NCBI GenBank assembly: GCA_964388455.1
Contig: CAYMAN010000007.1
Location: forward strand, 17,856 to 81,855
Source: JBBRWO01 sp964388455
Lineage (GTDB): Bacteria > Actinomycetota > Coriobacteriia > Anaerosomatales > JAAXUF01
Length of the DNA stretch: 64,000 nt
Direction of reading: 5' to 3'
Shown here: in pieces, positions 26,014 through 35,299 of the stretch
Layout: each line of letters opens with the position of its first letter
How positions within the stretch are numbered: position 1 is the stretch's first letter
Made by a program: the position numbers and the translations under genes
The notes under the pieces: model-generated
What the model was told of the DNA's origin: nothing
Databases searched by the model: none
What the model saw: only the letters and a program-made list of their open reading frames with translations

Positions 26014-28608
26014 CTACTCGACCGTGAATGTCACCTTGCGGAGATCTTCGACGTTACCGGCATTGTCGACCGAGTAAAAGGTCAGGGTGTGGCTGGTCGG
26101 CAAGGCGCCAGCGGGGACGGTGACGCTCGTCCCGGTGTACTCCAGACCCTTGTCCAATCGGTACCTTGTGAACGCGAGGTTCGAACCGCCCTCGTCTGTG
26201 GCCGTGAGCGCGATGGTGGCGTCACCGATGTAGGAGTCCATCGCGTCCGACGTGGTGCTCGGAGTGAGTACGTCGGCCCAGAAGATGTCCACGGGATAGT
26301 CGTACTTCCCGACGGGCATGAGCGCGCCTTGGGTGAAGATCGCGATACTCGTCGCAGCGTAGCTTGTCCCGCCCCCGCCGCCCTTGCCCGCAGCGCCGCC
26401 GATGCCGGCATTCCAGCCGCCGCCTCCTCCTCCTCCGTAGGGAATCGAGTAGAAACCAGTGCCACCTGTCTGGTTTCCGCCTGCCCCGATCGCAGGGGCG
26501 CCACCAGGCACCCCGGGTGTACCTGCGGCGCCACCGCCGCCGCCACCACCACCGCCGCCGGCCTCAATCAATGTCTGGGATCCCGAGAACAGTCGAGTCG
26601 AGCCGCCTCCGCTACCTGCGCCGTTCGTACCGTCTGTATATGGCGAGGCGGATGCGCCCTGCCCGTTCCCGCCGTTGGGCCACCCCGGCCATATTGCCGA
26701 CCAGCTCCACGAGGAGTGCGGTCGATTGGCGGGTTCGCCGACGCGGACCGAGAGTGTCTCCCCGGGTGTCACCGGGAGCTCGGCCTGAACGCGCCCACCA
26801 AGGCCGCCTGGCGCCTCGAGCGGCGGCATGCCGCCATGAGATCCAGCGGCGCCGTACATGTCGACCGAGATGGTGGTGACGCCACTGGGCACGATGTAGG
26901 GCTGGTCCGGACGGGAGAAGTTCGGCCAGCTTCCTCCCGAGATGACTTTCCTGTAGCGCTGGTGGAGCTTCGGGCCTCCGGCCGTCGTCCAGAATGGCGG
27001 CTGCGCTGCGTCCGGACCGATCGAGGACGGGTGGCACTTGATGCAGCCTTCGACCATCCTCCAGTTGTTGCTGTCCGGGGAAGACGGATTGCCGTGGCAT
27101 TCCTTGTTGCACAGGCCGCTGTTGAAGTTGTAGAGCGCAGAGTGAGCCGACTGCGCCTCTGGGTGGTACGAGGCATGACACGCGATGCAGGTCCCGTTCC
27201 ACGACGCGACCGCGGACTTCACTCGGCTATCGGGACTCCTGTGACACATGTAACAGTCGTTCTTGTGAAGCACCTGGAGGCTCAGGCTGTGGCACGTCGT
27301 GCAGTCCGCCTTGAATGTGCGTCCTGTGTGTACGGGCACGGTCCCTGTCTGAGCGTTCGACTGGTGTATTACCTGCATGTCGCCGTGCGGGGACGCGCCG
27401 TGGCACGCATCGCACGCACTCACGCCGGCGGCGATCGCGTCTTTGACGGTCTGCCGTGCACCTGTGCCGTGGCACAGGTCACACTGGTGCTTCACGGAGG
27501 AGGCTATCGGGTACTTGGCATGCTCATCGATCAGCGACGTCACGTGGCATGGCTCACAGTCGGTTGTCGCGCTGACATGCTTCGCAGTCGTGACCGCATC
27601 GTTGTGCTGCGGGACCGCTGGGTTCGCGGCTGAATGGCAGTCGGGGCACGTGAACGGTCCGGAGCCCCAGATGCCGTATTGGGTGTCGTTGGAGTGGTCG
27701 AGACGGTGGCACGCGCTGGCCTGCTGCGCCCCGTCACCTGCGCAGCCCGCGGCCGTGGGAGTCCGGTTGCCGTGAGTGCCGCCGGGGACCGTGTAGCCGT
27801 GATCGTGACAGCTCTCGCAGCCTGAGATCGGGTGTGCGGCAGGGTACGACGAGTGACACGAGGTGCAGTCCCAGGCGCTCGACATGGGCGGCGAGACCCT
27901 GAAGCTCCACGTCTTCGTGGCGGTGCCGCCGTTGGCGTCGCGGGCGGTGAACACTGCGGTATGGACGCCGGGCACAAGAGGGCTCACCGGCGTGTGCGTG
28001 AAGGTCTTGGTGGCGCTTGAGTAGGTCTTTGAGACGACCGCACCGTCGACGGTCATGGTCGAGGTGAACGACGTGGAAGGTGACGTGAGTCCCGCGCTGA
28101 TCGTCACAGGCGAACCGGGCAGGACCGCACCGGACGCCGGCGAGACCGAGCTTACGGTAGTGGCGGTGCCGAAGTTGAACGTCCACGTATAGGTCGACAC
28201 GCCACCGGCACTCGTGACCGTCGCGATGACGGTGTTGACCCCCGGGACCACGCGGTTGCCCGGAGAGTAGCTCATGAGCCGGGCGACGGTGAAGTCGTCA
28301 GTGACCCAGACGTCGGTCTCCTGCTCCTCGTCGTAGGCGAAGTGACCGATGGGACGGTCGATGCAGACCGGGGCCGGCATGCCGTTTATGGTCATGGTCG
28401 CTGAGAAGATCGGCAGCGAGTCATCAGCGGTGACCGCGATCCACGAGGGCCTGGTCAGGGACGCAGATCCAACCGCGGGCTTTGGTGCCGAGAAGACCGC
28501 GGAGCCGGCGGCAGACGCGGAGCTCACGGAACCGAATAGTATGAGCGAGAGCGTGAACCAGACAACGAGATGGTGCGGTCGCTTGAACCAAGCTTGATTT
28601 CGGGTCAA
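26014..28608 (-). CDS. Large secreted multiheme cytochrome with Ig-like, glycine-rich and OmpL47-like domains
   Basis: An 864-residue protein. The signal peptide is FKRPHHLVVWFTLSLILFGS to ASA, reached from TTG 28608 behind GGGGGGG. About 260 residues of Ig-like beta domains follow. The heme region has ten CXXCH (CTSCH, CESCH, CPDCH, CEPCH, CDLCH, CDACH, CTTCH, CYMCH, CIACH, CIKCH), a CNKECH (CX3CH) and a CAGDGAQQASACH (CX10CH) candidate. Next comes a glycine-rich domain (about 210 residues, with runs of up to ten glycines, starting TTISVDMYGAAGSHGG). A C-terminal OmpL47-like beta domain (DATIALTATDEGGSNLAFTRYRLD) ends the protein. It is a paralogue of the gene at 32459. Surface electron transfer is inferred. 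Confidence 0.85.
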   Translation of the reverse strand: MTRNQAWFKRPHHLVVWFTLSLILFGSVSSASAAGSAVFSAPKPAVGSASLTRPSWIAVTADDSLPIFSATMTINGMPAPVCIDRPIGHFAYDEEQETDVWVTDDFTVARLMSYSPGNRVVPGVNTVIATVTSAGGVSTYTWTFNFGTATTVSSVSPASGAVLPGSPVTISAGLTSPSTSFTSTMTVDGAVVSKTYSSATKTFTHTPVSPLVPGVHTAVFTARDANGGTATKTWSFRVSPPMSSAWDCTSCHSSYPAAHPISGCESCHDHGYTVPGGTHGNRTPTAAGCAGDGAQQASACHRLDHSNDTQYGIWGSGPFTCPDCHSAANPAVPQHNDAVTTAKHVSATTDCEPCHVTSLIDEHAKYPIASSVKHQCDLCHGTGARQTVKDAIAAGVSACDACHGASPHGDMQVIHQSNAQTGTVPVHTGRTFKADCTTCHSLSLQVLHKNDCYMCHRSPDSRVKSAVASWNGTCIACHASYHPEAQSAHSALYNFNSGLCNKECHGNPSSPDSNNWRMVEGCIKCHPSSIGPDAAQPPFWTTAGGPKLHQRYRKVISGGSWPNFSRPDQPYIVPSGVTTISVDMYGAAGSHGGMPPLEAPGGLGGRVQAELPVTPGETLSVRVGEPANRPHSSWSWSAIWPGWPNGGNGQGASASPYTDGTNGAGSGGGSTRLFSGSQTLIEAGGGGGGGGGGAAGTPGVPGGAPAIGAGGNQTGGTGFYSIPYGGGGGGGWNAGIGGAAGKGGGGGTSYAATSIAIFTQGALMPVGKYDYPVDIFWADVLTPSTTSDAMDSYIGDATIALTATDEGGSNLAFTRYRLDKGLEYTGTSVTVPAGALPTSHTLTFYSVDNAGNVEDLRKVTFTVE

Positions 28609-28801
28609 GAGACCCCCCCTAGTGTCATCGAATCGGCTACCCCCAGAGCAGCACCCCGAACTGTACAGATTCGATAAGGTTCTGTCACCTGAGACGTGAG
28701 GACCCGGCCGACGCGGTGCATGGGCCCGATTCACGCCGGCGTTGTTCGTCCAGACGATTCGGATAGACGTAGTCGATCCTGGGGTCGCGGTGCCCTTGGA
28801 A

Positions 28802-30103
28802 TCACGCTGATTCGGAAGGGTCCGTCACCCAGCGCTTCACGAGCAATGCGACTGGGTGGGCACACGCGATCAGCACGAACGGGACGTACGGATAGACGTA
28901 GCGCGAGAGCCCGAGATAGTAGCCCGCACCCACGGTAATGATCGCAACGTTGCATAGAAACAACAGGAACTCGTGCCTGGATTTCGACCGGATGCTCAAG
29001 GCGATCAGTAACCCAAGTCCCAGCATCATCGCTGAGGCATGGATCCGGAGCACCCAGTATCCGGATATGCGGAACACCTTGTCCCAGTAAAACGGCATGA
29101 GCCACGCTGCCGCGGGCTTCATGACCGCGTACGTCACCAGCACCCCGCCAGGATCCTCGCTCCATCGATCGGCGAGCCGTTCGCGACCCGCCACGACGAG
29201 AGCACGACTCCTGTCTGGCTCGGAAGGCCCCGCCGTCTCAAGCACGACATCCATCGCATCGAACGAGCCCGTCCCGTACGGCTCGAATCGCTGGAACGTG
29301 CCCTCGAAGAAGGGCGCGCCGCCAAACGAGGTGAACGGAACGAACCGGTCGAAGACCCGGTAGTTGCGCACCCACCACGGTGAGAGCGCGACCACGAGCA
29401 CGAGTATGACCACTATCATCTGTCTCCACATCAGGCGCCACTCGTACCGGCGCACAAACAGATAGATCAGCGCGGGAGCCAGAAATCCGAGTGCTGTCTG
29501 TCGCACGTACGTCGCCAGCAGGAACACGGCGAGCAGCCACCCGAATGTCGCCCAACTCGGCTCGTCAGCGAGTCTGATCAGCTGATATGTCATCAGCAGC
29601 AACAGCAGCATGAATGGGTTCTCGCTCAACGGGAGGGTCCCGGTGTATATCTGCGGCATAGACACGGTGAGCGCAAACGAGGCGATGAGCCCGGTCGCCG
29701 TCCCTCCGACTCGCCGTCCCAACCGGTACACGAGGTAGATCGAACCCAGCGACATCAGGATGAGTGATGTCTTGACCAGCAGCTGTTCGGCGAACACGGA
29801 GTCGGTGACTGCCGAGAACACCGAGAGGAACGCCGGCCAGCCCGGCATCTGGTATGCCGACGAGCTCACCCCGGCGAAACTGAAGCGACCCGTCTCGGCC
29901 ATTACCCGGGCAGACTCGGTGAAACGGACCACGTCGATGAAACCACCACCGTCGTAGAGAATCCCGGAGTCGAGAAGAGCTGCGATGCGAATCACGGCAG
30001 CGAGGGACAGCACCCACCAGATGGAATGCTCGGAACTGATGACACTCCGTAGAGCAATCCTCGCGCGCACTATCCGCGTCGACGGCTCAGCGCGCGCGTT
30101 CAT
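28802..30103 (-). CDS. GT-C family membrane glycosyltransferase (PMT/ArnT-like)
   Basis: A 433-residue polytopic protein with about ten membrane segments. The first extracytoplasmic loop carries DSGILYDGGGFIDVVRFTESARVMAETGRFSF and AYQMPGWPAFLSVFSA, the usual place of the catalytic acidic residue in GT-C enzymes using polyprenyl-phosphate sugars. ATG 30103 lies inside the end of the preceding GT2 gene (17-base overlap). Pairing with a DPM1-like synthase fits a route from nucleotide sugar via polyprenyl-P-sugar to extracytoplasmic transfer onto a glycan or protein. Confidence 0.75.
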   Translation of the reverse strand: MNARAEPSTRIVRARIALRSVISSEHSIWWVLSLAAVIRIAALLDSGILYDGGGFIDVVRFTESARVMAETGRFSFAGVSSSAYQMPGWPAFLSVFSAVTDSVFAEQLLVKTSLILMSLGSIYLVYRLGRRVGGTATGLIASFALTVSMPQIYTGTLPLSENPFMLLLLLMTYQLIRLADEPSWATFGWLLAVFLLATYVRQTALGFLAPALIYLFVRRYEWRLMWRQMIVVILVLVVALSPWWVRNYRVFDRFVPFTSFGGAPFFEGTFQRFEPYGTGSFDAMDVVLETAGPSEPDRSRALVVAGRERLADRWSEDPGGVLVTYAVMKPAAAWLMPFYWDKVFRISGYWVLRIHASAMMLGLGLLIALSIRSKSRHEFLLFLCNVAIITVGAGYYLGLSRYVYPYVPFVLIACAHPVALLVKRWVTDPSESA

Positions 30104-31043
30104 GGTCGCTTCTGTCGGCGGCGCGCTCTGCGTACTCGAGTAGTACGAACTCGTAAGAGCTTCGGGAGTGGCTCCTGATCGAATCAAGCAAAACCCCACA
30201 CGCCAGCGAGAGCAGTGAGACTATTCCAAGCGCGATCGCCACGACCAGCGTGGGCACCTTGTAGACGAACCCGAATCGAAGGTATTCGGCGAGAGGTGCC
30301 AGGAACATCAGGATCGCAGCAACCATCAGCAACCCGGAGATCGAACCGAAGAACAGAAGCGGACGGTAGTCTCTGCAGAGTCGCAGAATCGACCGGATGA
30401 TTCGCGAGCCGTCTGAGAAGGTGCTGAGCTTCGACTCGTTTCCAGGCGCTCGCTCCACATACGAGATTGGCACTTCCGTGATGGCGAAGCCTTTGTCCAG
30501 CGCATGCACCGTCATCTCGGTCTCGATCTCGAAGCCGGCGCACGTGACCGGGATCGTCTTGACGAAACGTCTGCTCATGCAACGGGAGCCACTCATGATG
30601 TCATTCAACGAGCTGCCGAAGATGAGGTTCACCATGACACGAACCATTCTGTTTCCGATGCCATGGAAGCGCCGGGTGTTGGTGGAGTCATAGACTCCCG
30701 AGCGATCGCCTACCACCATGTCCGCACGTCCGGACTCGATCAGCGGCCTCATCTCCAAGGCGTCGCGAGCCGAGTAGGTCGCGTCACCATCGACCATGAT
30801 GTAGCAGTCCGCATCGATCTCACGGAACATGCTGCGAACGACCCAGCCTTTGCCCTGCCGAGTCTCGGCACGAACAACCGCCCCGGCGGCAGCGGCGATC
30901 TCGGCCGTGTCATCACTCGAATTGTTGTCGAACACGTAGACGGTCGCCAAAGGATCGAGAGTACGAAACTCCCGCACCACCGATTCGATCGTAGCGGCCT
31001 CGTTGTAGCAGGGAATCAGCACTGCGGTCCGCATCTGCGGCAC
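30087..31043 (-). CDS. Family 2 glycosyltransferase, polyprenyl-phosphate sugar synthase type
   Basis: A 318-residue protein with an N-terminal GT-A domain (VLIPCYNEAATIESVV, VFDNNSSDDT, YIMVDGDATYS as the DxD) and two C-terminal membrane segments (about 230-252 and 265-288). This layout matches dolichyl- or polyprenyl-phosphate mannose/glucose synthases. The start is GTG 31043 or ATG 31034. It follows leuB by 48 bases and overlaps the GT-C gene, which probably uses its product. Confidence 0.85.
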   Translation of the reverse strand: MPQMRTAVLIPCYNEAATIESVVREFRTLDPLATVYVFDNNSSDDTAEIAAAAGAVVRAETRQGKGWVVRSMFREIDADCYIMVDGDATYSARDALEMRPLIESGRADMVVGDRSGVYDSTNTRRFHGIGNRMVRVMVNLIFGSSLNDIMSGSRCMSRRFVKTIPVTCAGFEIETEMTVHALDKGFAITEVPISYVERAPGNESKLSTFSDGSRIIRSILRLCRDYRPLLFFGSISGLLMVAAILMFLAPLAEYLRFGFVYKVPTLVVAIALGIVSLLSLACGVLLDSIRSHSRSSYEFVLLEYAERAADRSDHERAR

Positions 31044-31091
31044 AACCCCAATCAGTTCGCATAGTCAGACGCGTGGTGCGTCCGATCCATT

Positions 31092-32201
31092 TCAGCCGAG
31101 GCGTCCCGCAACCAGATCGCCCATCGCGACCGTGCCGACGATCATCTCGGCGGGGGTGGCGGAGCTGGCGATGTCTCGCGTGCGCCATCCATCGGCAAGC
31201 ACGCTCTCGATCGCTGCGGCGAGTTCATCGGCGGCGTCGTGCATCGCGAAGCTGTAGCGCAGCATCAGCTCGACTGAAAGCAGCATCGCCAGCGGATTGG
31301 CAATCCCCTGGCCGGCGATGTCGGGTGCGGAGCCGTGGCTGGGCTCGTAGAGCGCCGTGCCGTCGCCCAGGCTCGCACTGGCCAGCATGCCGAGCGACCC
31401 GGTAAGCATCGAGGCTTCGTCCGAGAGGATGTCGCCGAACATGTTCTCGGTGACCATGACGTCAAACTGACCGGGCGTGCGAATGAGCTGCATCGCCGAG
31501 TTGTCGACCAGCTGGTCGATGAGGGCAACGTCGGAGTACTCGGCGGCGTGAAGCCGGTGGACGACCTCGCGCCACAGACGGCTCGACTCGAGCACGTTGG
31601 CCTTGTCGACGCTATGGACCATGTTGCCGCGTGTGCGGGCGGCCTCGAATGCGATGCGGGCGATGCGCTCGATCTCGTACTCGCTGTAGGCCATGGTGTC
31701 GTAGGCGCGCATGCCGACTCCACCGCCGGTCGCCGCACCCTCCACGTCCGTCTCGCGAGCGCGGTCGCCAAAGTAGAGGCCTCCGGTCAGCTCACGGACG
31801 ATGAGCATGTCGACGCCTTCGAGGAACTCAGGTTTGAGCGACGACGCATCACGCAGCGCGTCGAATATCTTGACCGGCCGCAGGTTTGCGAAAAGACCCA
31901 GCTCCTTGCGGATGCCGAGAAGACCCTGCTCGGGACGCGGTTTGGCCGGATCGGTCGTGTCCCACTTGGGCCCGCCAATCGCAGCGAGCAGCACGGCATC
32001 GGCGGCGTGAGCGCACTCGAGCGTCGCCTCCGGCAGCGCGGTGCCAGTCGCGTCAATCGCTGCTCCGCCGAGGAGTGCCTCAGTGAAGCTGAAGGTGACG
32101 GCGTGTTTGTTGCCGATGACACCAAGTACCTTGACCGCCTCGGCGGTGATCTCAGGGCCGATGCCGTCACCGGGGAGTAGGCAGATGTTGTAGGTAGTCA
32201 T
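31092..32201 (-). CDS. leuB: 3-isopropylmalate dehydrogenase
   Basis: A 369-residue NAD-dependent decarboxylating dehydrogenase. It has ICLLPGDGIGPEITAEA, the substrate-binding arginine region (GLFANLRPVKIFD and IVRELTGGLYFG), DNSAMQLIRTPGQFDVMVTENMFGDILSDEA, and the nucleotide site HGSAPDIAGQGIANP. ATG 32201 has GGAGG five bases upstream; the frame is open 67 codons further but without homology. It acts in leucine synthesis and, with CimA, in isoleucine synthesis. Confidence 0.95.
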   Translation of the reverse strand: MTTYNICLLPGDGIGPEITAEAVKVLGVIGNKHAVTFSFTEALLGGAAIDATGTALPEATLECAHAADAVLLAAIGGPKWDTTDPAKPRPEQGLLGIRKELGLFANLRPVKIFDALRDASSLKPEFLEGVDMLIVRELTGGLYFGDRARETDVEGAATGGGVGMRAYDTMAYSEYEIERIARIAFEAARTRGNMVHSVDKANVLESSRLWREVVHRLHAAEYSDVALIDQLVDNSAMQLIRTPGQFDVMVTENMFGDILSDEASMLTGSLGMLASASLGDGTALYEPSHGSAPDIAGQGIANPLAMLLSVELMLRYSFAMHDAADELAAAIESVLADGWRTRDIASSATPAEMIVGTVAMGDLVAGRLG

Positions 32202-32394
32202 GCGACCTCCACGCTTGCCGGATTCACACTCGGAATGTCGCACAGGATACCACGGGTCTCCGTGATCGAATCCGTGATCCGACCGACCAGAAAGCACCGA
32301 CGTGATTCCTCGGCTCAGGACGGGCGGATGCGTCGCTCGACCTGATTCAGTGGGAGCGGATCCTCGACAGGGTCTTCGCGCCAGCGGCAACGCA

Positions 32395-32422
32395 GAAGGC
32401 ACCCCGCTGCCGGGGCGCCTTC
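32395..32422 (-). terminator. Probable terminator after the 14-CXXCH cytochrome gene
   Basis: On the minus strand GAAGGCGCCCCG and CGGGGTGCCTTC pair around a short GCAG loop. It lies about 36 bases past the cytochrome stop. There is no strong T tract (CTGCGTTGCC follows), so it may act partly as a processing or stalling hairpin. Confidence 0.6.
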
Positions 32423-32458
32423 ATGAGCCGAGAAATCAGTCGAACGATGCTGCAGCAC

Positions 32459-34567
32459 TTACGGCGCCAGAACCGTGAACACCTTCCGCTTGTGAGTCTC
32501 GGTGTTGTATCCGTTGTCGGTGGACCAGAAATCGAGGGTATGCGTGGCGGTTCCGCTCACAGGTGGTGCTACGACCACCGTCGTTCCGGTCGAGAGCGCG
32601 CCACCGTCAAGCTGGTAGTACGTCGTCTTGACACCTGAGCCTCCCACATCGGTCCGCGACAGAGTGATCGTCGCCGTACCGACGTACGAGGATGGTGCGC
32701 TAGCCGTGGTCACTGGTGGGGTGCGGTCGTACACGCTGTGACATGCCGTACATGAGGTCGACACGTCGTGACAGTCCCAGCAAAGCGGACCGTTATCGTC
32801 GTGCTCGCCCTGATGTGTGGTGAAGCGAGTGTGCGAGGTGGGGTGGCAACCGGACTGGCTGCACGTGCCGTTCCAAATTATGCCCGCTGCGGGGTTCGGG
32901 TGACAGGTGGCGCAGTTATCTCCGTGGATCGACACCAGATTCCGCGATGCGTGGCAGGAATCGCAGGTCTCCGTCGATGTGTGGTTCGCCGTGAGGTGGA
33001 GTGCTCCCGTGTGGCAGGTGGTGCAGACCAGACTCGGGGTCTTGTCCGCAGCGTGGCATGCTCCACAGTTCGGGCCGGCCGAGTGCAACGTCGCCACGTT
33101 GGCCGCATGACACCCGGAGACCACGCAGGATCCACCGGCCGTGTGAACGGCAGCTGGATGCGGATCCCCGACATGGCAAGCTGAGCAATCGCGGTTACTG
33201 CCGGCAATGGCGGCAGCTACTGCGGGGACCGATGACGCGTGACACCCATCGCACCCGGGGGCTGAGTGAATGACCGTAAGCGTGGCCCCCACGTGACATC
33301 CCGCTGCTCCGCAGGGGGGCGCGGGCGTCACAGCATGCGTTGCGTCATGGTCAGCGGCATCATGGCATGACCCGCATGCGGTTAGTCCCCCCGCGATCGA
33401 GTCCTTTACCTGCTGACGAGCAGCCGTTCCGTGACACACATCGCACTGATACTTGAACTCAGCCGCCGACGGGTACTTGGCATGTTCGCCAACGAGCGAT
33501 GTGAGATGACATGGGCCACACCCGGTCGACGTCGACTCGTGCAGAGCGGTCATCGAAGCGTCGGTATGACGGGGCACATTGGGATACGTGACGCTGTGAC
33601 AGTCGACGCACTCGAATGGATCGAATCCACGCCCCATCTCGCCGCCGTGATCGAGTGAGTGGCATGCCGACGCGGGGTTGATAACCCCGTCTCCGGTGCA
33701 ACCTGCGGCGGTTGGAACCTGCCCGCCGTGCCTTATCGGATCCGCGTATGCGCGCGTGTGACACGCGGCGCAGCCGGAAAGCGGATGCGCTGCCGGGTAG
33801 GTCGAATGGCAGGTGACACACTCTGTGCCGGTAGACATCGGAGTCCGGACTGTGAAGCCCCAGGTGCGCGTGACGGAACCGCCGAGTGGGTCTTGCGCCG
33901 TGATCTTAACGGTGTGCGCACCCGCTGCGAGCGGAGCCACCGGCGTGTACGTGAAGGTCTTGGTGCCCGCCGTGTACGCGGTCGGGACGGTAACCCCATC
34001 AACCTGCATCGCCGAGCTGAACGTCGAATTGGGCGATGTCAGACCGGCCGAGATGCTCGCCGGTGAGGAAGACAGAACCGCGCCATCACTGGGATAGACC
34101 GCGCTCACGAGCGGGGCCGAGCCGTAGTTGAAACTCCACGAGTACGAGGATGTTCCTGTACCGCTGGTGACAGTCACGGCGACGGTATTGAGTCCGGCAA
34201 CGATGCGTTTCTGGATGTTGTAGCCCATCAGCCGAACGATCTTGAAGTCGTCTGTCACCCAGATCAGGCTCTCCTGCTCCTCATCGAAGTAGAAATGTCC
34301 GACTGGATACTCGATGTTGACCGGTGTGGGAACCCCGTTGAGCGTCATTGTTGCCGAGATGATTGGAGCGCTCGCGTCGGCACGAACGGAAAGCCACGAT
34401 GGCTTTTTGAGTGTAACGGCCCCCGATGCGGGACTTGCCGCCGAGAAGGTCACGCCAGGCGCAGCGAAGGCAACCGGTGACAAGGCCAGTACCACCAGGC
34501 AGGCGGCAAGAAGAACAGCTGGAAACGAAATGAACCTCGGACGAAATGTCATGTGCGTGGTTCTCAT
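32459..34567 (-). CDS. Large secreted multiheme cytochrome with Ig-like and OmpL47-like domains
   Basis: A 702-residue protein. The signal peptide is FRPRFISFPAVLLAACLVVL to AFA; ATG 34567 has AAGGGAG upstream. The Ig-like region (to about residue 250) closely matches the cytochrome at 26014. The heme region contains fourteen CXXCH, three CX4CH (CGAAGCH, CVVSGCH, CSQSGCH) and a CTGDGVINPASACH (CX11CH) candidate, so up to 18 hemes. The C-terminus (from PPVTTASAPSSYVGTATITL) is an OmpL47-like beta domain. No C-terminal anchor or sorting signal is seen. It is placed between leuD and leuB. Confidence 0.88.
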   Translation of the reverse strand: MRTTHMTFRPRFISFPAVLLAACLVVLALSPVAFAAPGVTFSAASPASGAVTLKKPSWLSVRADASAPIISATMTLNGVPTPVNIEYPVGHFYFDEEQESLIWVTDDFKIVRLMGYNIQKRIVAGLNTVAVTVTSGTGTSSYSWSFNYGSAPLVSAVYPSDGAVLSSSPASISAGLTSPNSTFSSAMQVDGVTVPTAYTAGTKTFTYTPVAPLAAGAHTVKITAQDPLGGSVTRTWGFTVRTPMSTGTECVTCHSTYPAAHPLSGCAACHTRAYADPIRHGGQVPTAAGCTGDGVINPASACHSLDHGGEMGRGFDPFECVDCHSVTYPNVPRHTDASMTALHESTSTGCGPCHLTSLVGEHAKYPSAAEFKYQCDVCHGTAARQQVKDSIAGGLTACGSCHDAADHDATHAVTPAPPCGAAGCHVGATLTVIHSAPGCDGCHASSVPAVAAAIAGSNRDCSACHVGDPHPAAVHTAGGSCVVSGCHAANVATLHSAGPNCGACHAADKTPSLVCTTCHTGALHLTANHTSTETCDSCHASRNLVSIHGDNCATCHPNPAAGIIWNGTCSQSGCHPTSHTRFTTHQGEHDDNGPLCWDCHDVSTSCTACHSVYDRTPPVTTASAPSSYVGTATITLSRTDVGGSGVKTTYYQLDGGALSTGTTVVVAPPVSGTATHTLDFWSTDNGYNTETHKRKVFTVLAP

Positions 34568-34628
34568 TTGTGATCGTCTCCCTTGAAGCATCGTCCCCAA
34601 CGAGCATAGAGCGAGAGCGGTAATCGAA

Positions 34629-35123
34629 TCAGCTGTTCACGCGCTCTTTGACTGCGGCGATCAAGCCGCCCTTCTCGATGATGTCTTTCACAAACGGCGG
34701 GAACGGCTGGGCCTGATAGGTCTTGCCGGTGGTCTCATTCACGATGACACCGGCATCGGCGTCGACCGTGACCTTATCCCCGTTGCTGATACCGTCGACC
34801 GCCTCAGGTGCCTCCATGATGGGAAGGCCCGTGTTGATCGCGTTGCGGTAGAAGATTCGCGCGAAACTCTTCGCGATGACCACGTCGACACCAGCCGCCT
34901 TGATCGAGATCGGTGCATGCTCGCGCGATGAGCCGCAGCCGAAGTTCTCATCCGCGACCAAGATGTCGCCATTCTCTACCTTACCCACAAAGCCCGCATC
35001 AAGATCCTCCATGCAGTGCTTGGCTAGCTCCGCAGGGTCGCTCGTGTTGAGGTAACGAGCCGGGATGATTACATCTGTGTCGATGTCGCGCCCGTACTTA
35101 TGGGCGGTTCCGGTGAACTTCAC
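34629..35123 (-). CDS. leuD: 3-isopropylmalate dehydratase small subunit
   Basis: A 164-residue subunit of isopropylmalate isomerase, the short archaeal/LeuD2 type. It shows the swivel-domain signature GRDIDTDVIIPARYLNT and FGCGSSREHAPISIKAAG, with INTGLPIMEAPE. It works with LeuC, encoded 25 kb away on the same strand (59779-61047), also in the citramalate branch. It is the first minus-strand gene left of the glycan island and diverges from the flippase-like gene. Confidence 0.95.
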   Translation of the reverse strand: MKFTGTAHKYGRDIDTDVIIPARYLNTSDPAELAKHCMEDLDAGFVGKVENGDILVADENFGCGSSREHAPISIKAAGVDVVIAKSFARIFYRNAINTGLPIMEAPEAVDGISNGDKVTVDADAGVIVNETTGKTYQAQPFPPFVKDIIEKGGLIAAVKERVNS

Positions 35124-35299
35124 GGGTATCTCCGTTCGGCAATCAATTCTGTGGAAGCCGATTGTAGCAGCCGTACAGGTACGACGACGTGCAGCGCGTC
35201 ACATAATGCGATAATCGTTCTTGGCTCTGACATCCTCAGTCGCCTTCAGCTCGTGCCCATCTCGCGCTCACAACGCGTCGACTAGCGTCAGGAAGCGAC
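35124..35299. promoter_or_regulatory. Divergent intergenic region leuD / glycan island
   Basis: A 176-base gap. A plus-strand GATAAT (35210-35215) and an overlapping CATAAT (35202-35207) resemble -10 boxes for the plus-strand cluster, but no good -35 is present at the right distance. AGGAAG precedes the ATG at 35300. No leuD promoter was recognised. Confidence 0.3.

Noticed and set aside
26150..26190. tRNA T-arm-like GTTCGAACC
   Set aside because: It lies inside a clear coding region with no acceptor stem or anticodon arm around it. No tRNA gene was found in the window.
26520..26580. Short-unit tandem repeat (CCGCCGCCACC-like) as a genetic repeat or CRISPR
   Set aside because: It is the complement of glycine codons in the glycine-rich domain. 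No regularly spaced repeats or spacers exist anywhere in the window.
28609..28801. Possible c-di-GMP or other riboswitch in the leader of the cytochrome at 26014
   Set aside because: I looked for GEMM-type signatures and found none. The region shows only a G-rich ribosome site and no convincing conserved structure.
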